64,000 bases of DNA from the NCBI GenBank assembly GCA_964534125.1, contig CAZHOJ010000001.1, positions 186,001 through 250,000 of the forward strand, written 5' to 3'. Positions 61,791 to 64,000 of the stretch are shown one piece after another. A model generated the notes under the pieces. The model ran no database searches, was not told where the DNA came from, and was given only the letters and a program-made list of their open reading frames with translations. The position numbers were made by a program, and so were the translations under genes. Source of the DNA: 2-02-FULL-55-14 sp964534125 (GTDB taxonomy: Bacteria; Bacteroidota; Ignavibacteria; UBA10030). Numbering within the stretch: position 1 is the stretch's first letter; each line of letters begins with the position of its first letter.

Positions 61791-64000
61791 TCATGAATTC
61801 TTGTTGAGGTCTTTGTCTCTGGCTCGCGCCAGTTTGATGATCTCTACGGCGAGCCGTTCATACATGGGATTGAGGGTCGATATGTCGGCCAGAAGAATCT
61901 CCGTCCCGATGTTGCCGCGGAGTTTCTTCACTTCATTTGATTTATCCCAGAAGTCGAGAATCCCGGTCGTGTCTGCGAGCATCTCCACGATTCTGAGCAC
62001 AAGATTCTTCAGGGGCGCCGCCTCATCCTTTGGGATGGAAGATCCATTGTAGGCAAGCCCAATTACGAGGTCGTAATATGACGTTGCCTCGAGGGACAAA
62101 CCCTCCTCTGCGGTACTTCTTCCTGCAACTGCCTCCTGGACGAGAGGACCAAAGAGCCCCACCTGAACAGCCCAATTTGTCCGGTGCTCTTCCAATATCT
62201 TCTCCAGTTTCTCGCTCAGCTTCGCGTAATACGCTGGATCTTCATCGAAATGCACGGTGAGGTGTTTTCGTATCGCATGCTCCATCTCACTCGCTTTCGC
62301 CTCATCATTGCCCATTGCGTGCTTCTCCACGTGTCCCATAAAATCATCGGAGAGCAGCTCCACGGGGGGTATTTGCGGGTTGATGCCAAGATCGACCAAG
62401 TGCTCGTTGATGAGGGCCTTCACCTTCGCCCCTGCGTCCGCAATGCTTACGGAGTTGTCTTTGTACCGCTCCTTCACCATGTGTAGTAAATATCCGAACC
62501 TTCGCGCCGGGCCTCTGTAACCATGTCCCGATTGATTGGGAAGGATCAGATTGAGGCTCTGGAGAAACTTCTTGAAATAGACTTCGAAATCAGCCCTACG
62601 CTTTATGTCCTTCATGACGACGACCGACGCATGAATGACTGCCGCTTCTGATGCTGCCGTCGTAAGCTCACCCTCCACGAATTGTCCTATAGTATCCACA
62701 CCAGCGGATTCAAAGTGCTGAATCAAGCGACGATACCGTTCCTCCAGGATTGGCACTTCACTCAGAATGCTTTTGAGCCCTTCGCGAATATCCTGGGCAT
62801 CCTCTTCGGCATAGATCGAGAGCGCGTACGTTAAGTGATTTGCCAGCCCAATGTAGTCTACGATGAACCCACGGTGTTTCTTTCCTGCGACGCGATTTAC
62901 GCGGGCGATAGCTTGAAGCAGATTATGCTCCCTGAGTTTTTTGTCGATATACATGACCTGCTCGATGGGGGCGTCGAAGCCGGTCAAGAGCATATCACAG
63001 ACGATCAGAAACGCGATGCCGGTGAGTTCTTTGTCTGGATCGTCATACATGAACGGCTTGCAGAAGTTGTCCACTGCGTTCCAGCGCCGCGCCTCCGCAC
63101 GTGCATTAGTGATTACCGCCGGTTCGTTCGTGGAATCAGAGGAAACGACGACAACAGCCTTCAGAAACTTAAGCTTATGGATGAGTTCCTTGTCGGGCGT
63201 CGGTTTCAGCTGTTCTCGTTCGATCCGTTCCGCGATTGCCTCACGGATGAACTTCTGATAGCGCACGGCTGCCAGCTTAGAGTGGCACACGACCTGTGCC
63301 TTGAACCCATCCGGCAGGATATTGTCCACATAGTGATTAACGAGGTCTCTTGAGATCGCTTCGATTCGCTTCTCCGCCTCAAGGATGTCTCCGGTGGCTC
63401 CGTATTTCTTCTTGATGGCAAGGATTTCGTCCTGACTGCGGTCCTTGAAAAGGTCCTCGAACTTCTGGTCGAATCCGTACTTATCCTTTATCGCCACATC
63501 TGCTGTACGGCCTTCATATAGAATCTGAAGAGTTGTGCCGTCATGAACGGCATCCATCAGCTTGTATGTGTCGATGTATTCGCCGAACCGTTTGACTGTT
63601 CGTTTGGGGCCGTGTTTTTCGGTGATGAGTGGGGTTCCCGTGAAGGCAACGCGTGCCGCATTCGGAAATGCCTCAAACAAATTGTCGCCCAGGTCCGAAC
63701 TTTGCGTACGATGTGCCTCGTCAATCATGAGGATGATGCGATCAGACTGATTGACTACGCCGAACGTCTTGCTCGATGGGATGCCTGAAGGGAGGTTACT
63801 TGGAGATTCTGCCGCTTTGGATACCGGCAGGACGGCCGTTCCTTTTGCATTGTACTTGAGCGCCCGGTCCACCATTAGGGGCAAGACCTCCGCCCGTTCC
63901 ATAAACTTGTGTACCATAACCATGTTTACGTCGGAGGCACCAGTACTCAAGTGTTCGCGCAATTCTGCCGTGCTTTCGATGACGTTCACCTTACCACCGA
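61791..64000 (-). CDS. hsdR: Type I restriction endonuclease subunit R, 3' part
   Basis: At least 736 codons; the frame continues past the window end (no stop before 64000), so the N-terminal nuclease and the first helicase motifs are missing. Visible helicase motifs: DEAHRTQ (II), VAFTGTPLI (III), later IAFLIVCDMLLTGFDAP (V) and ARVNRVAG (VI). The C-terminal helical domain matches HsdR. It translocates DNA and cuts after reaching a block. hsdM and hsdS must lie outside. Confidence 0.92.
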   Translation of the reverse strand, partial: GGKVNVIESTAELREHLSTGASDVNMVMVHKFMERAEVLPLMVDRALKYNAKGTAVLPVSKAAESPSNLPSGIPSSKTFGVVNQSDRIILMIDEAHRTQSSDLGDNLFEAFPNAARVAFTGTPLITEKHGPKRTVKRFGEYIDTYKLMDAVHDGTTLQILYEGRTADVAIKDKYGFDQKFEDLFKDRSQDEILAIKKKYGATGDILEAEKRIEAISRDLVNHYVDNILPDGFKAQVVCHSKLAAVRYQKFIREAIAERIEREQLKPTPDKELIHKLKFLKAVVVVSSDSTNEPAVITNARAEARRWNAVDNFCKPFMYDDPDKELTGIAFLIVCDMLLTGFDAPIEQVMYIDKKLREHNLLQAIARVNRVAGKKHRGFIVDYIGLANHLTYALSIYAEEDAQDIREGLKSILSEVPILEERYRRLIQHFESAGVDTIGQFVEGELTTAASEAAVIHASVVVMKDIKRRADFEVYFKKFLQSLNLILPNQSGHGYRGPARRFGYLLHMVKERYKDNSVSIADAGAKVKALINEHLVDLGINPQIPPVELLSDDFMGHVEKHAMGNDEAKASEMEHAIRKHLTVHFDEDPAYYAKLSEKLEKILEEHRTNWAVQVGLFGPLVQEAVAGRSTAEEGLSLEATSYYDLVIGLAYNGSSIPKDEAAPLKNLVLRIVEMLADTTGILDFWDKSNEVKKLRGNIGTEILLADISTLNPMYERLAVEIIKLARARDKDLNKNS

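Overview
The window looks like a chromosomal segment of a Bacteroidota/Chlorobiota-type (FCB group) bacterium. The support is a secreted FG-GAP protein with a type IX secretion-like C-terminal tail, a fused E1 alpha-beta 2-oxoacid dehydrogenase, a short-form RsmI, a pyruvoyl-dependent arginine decarboxylase, and the order efp-accB-accC-gcvH. Placement to genus is not possible from the sequence alone.

Region 1 (1-28.7 kb) is housekeeping core. It holds gcvH, accC, accB and efp; a cystathionine beta-synthase and gamma-lyase pair (transsulfuration); NamZ-like muramidase; NUDIX; ndk; sucD with an odd lysine-rich tail; tatA; purQ-purS; pssA-psd; and a lipoate and 2-oxoacid dehydrogenase cluster (lipA, E2, fused E1, lipB, lpdA). 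These are followed by smpB, tyrS, arginine decarboxylase, a secreted repeat protein, rsmI, an AI-2E type permease, dut, and tRNA-Gln and tRNA-Glu. Two small four-helix-bundle genes in this core each sit inside a unit bounded by perfect inverted repeats.

Region 2 (28.7-43.1 kb) begins at tRNA-Glu with a large serine recombinase whose reading frame runs antisense through the tRNA. Behind it lies a roughly 9 kb, tightly overlapping minus-strand gene series of mostly unknown function. It encodes a degenerate tyrosine recombinase, a TolC-like protein, a metallo-beta-lactamase-fold protein, a replication-initiator-like protein, a mini-PolX nucleotidyltransferase, a zinc ribbon, a YdjM-like membrane protein fused to an adaptor-like coiled coil, and an AAA ATPase. 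A membrane protein and an AAA+/Fis-type protein lie upstream. Several of these genes carry intergenic-type repeats in frame.

Region 3 (43.1-59.4 kb) opens with a 56-bp minisatellite and covarying hairpins. It continues as an array of single-gene modules separated by long (about 210-270 bp) attC-like repeats. The 5' end of most cassettes in the first half is complementary to the R'' box at its own 3' end, as expected for integron gene cassettes. No integron integrase is in the window. Cargo is mainly small membrane and secreted proteins, an LprI-like protein, an S41 protease, an HTH/GHKL/DUF4325 regulator, an Abi_C protein and a HEPN-like protein.

Region 4 (59.5-64 kb) is defence-related: a PIN toxin with a large partner protein, a YgjP-like metallopeptidase, and the 3' part of a type I restriction HsdR gene that runs off the window.
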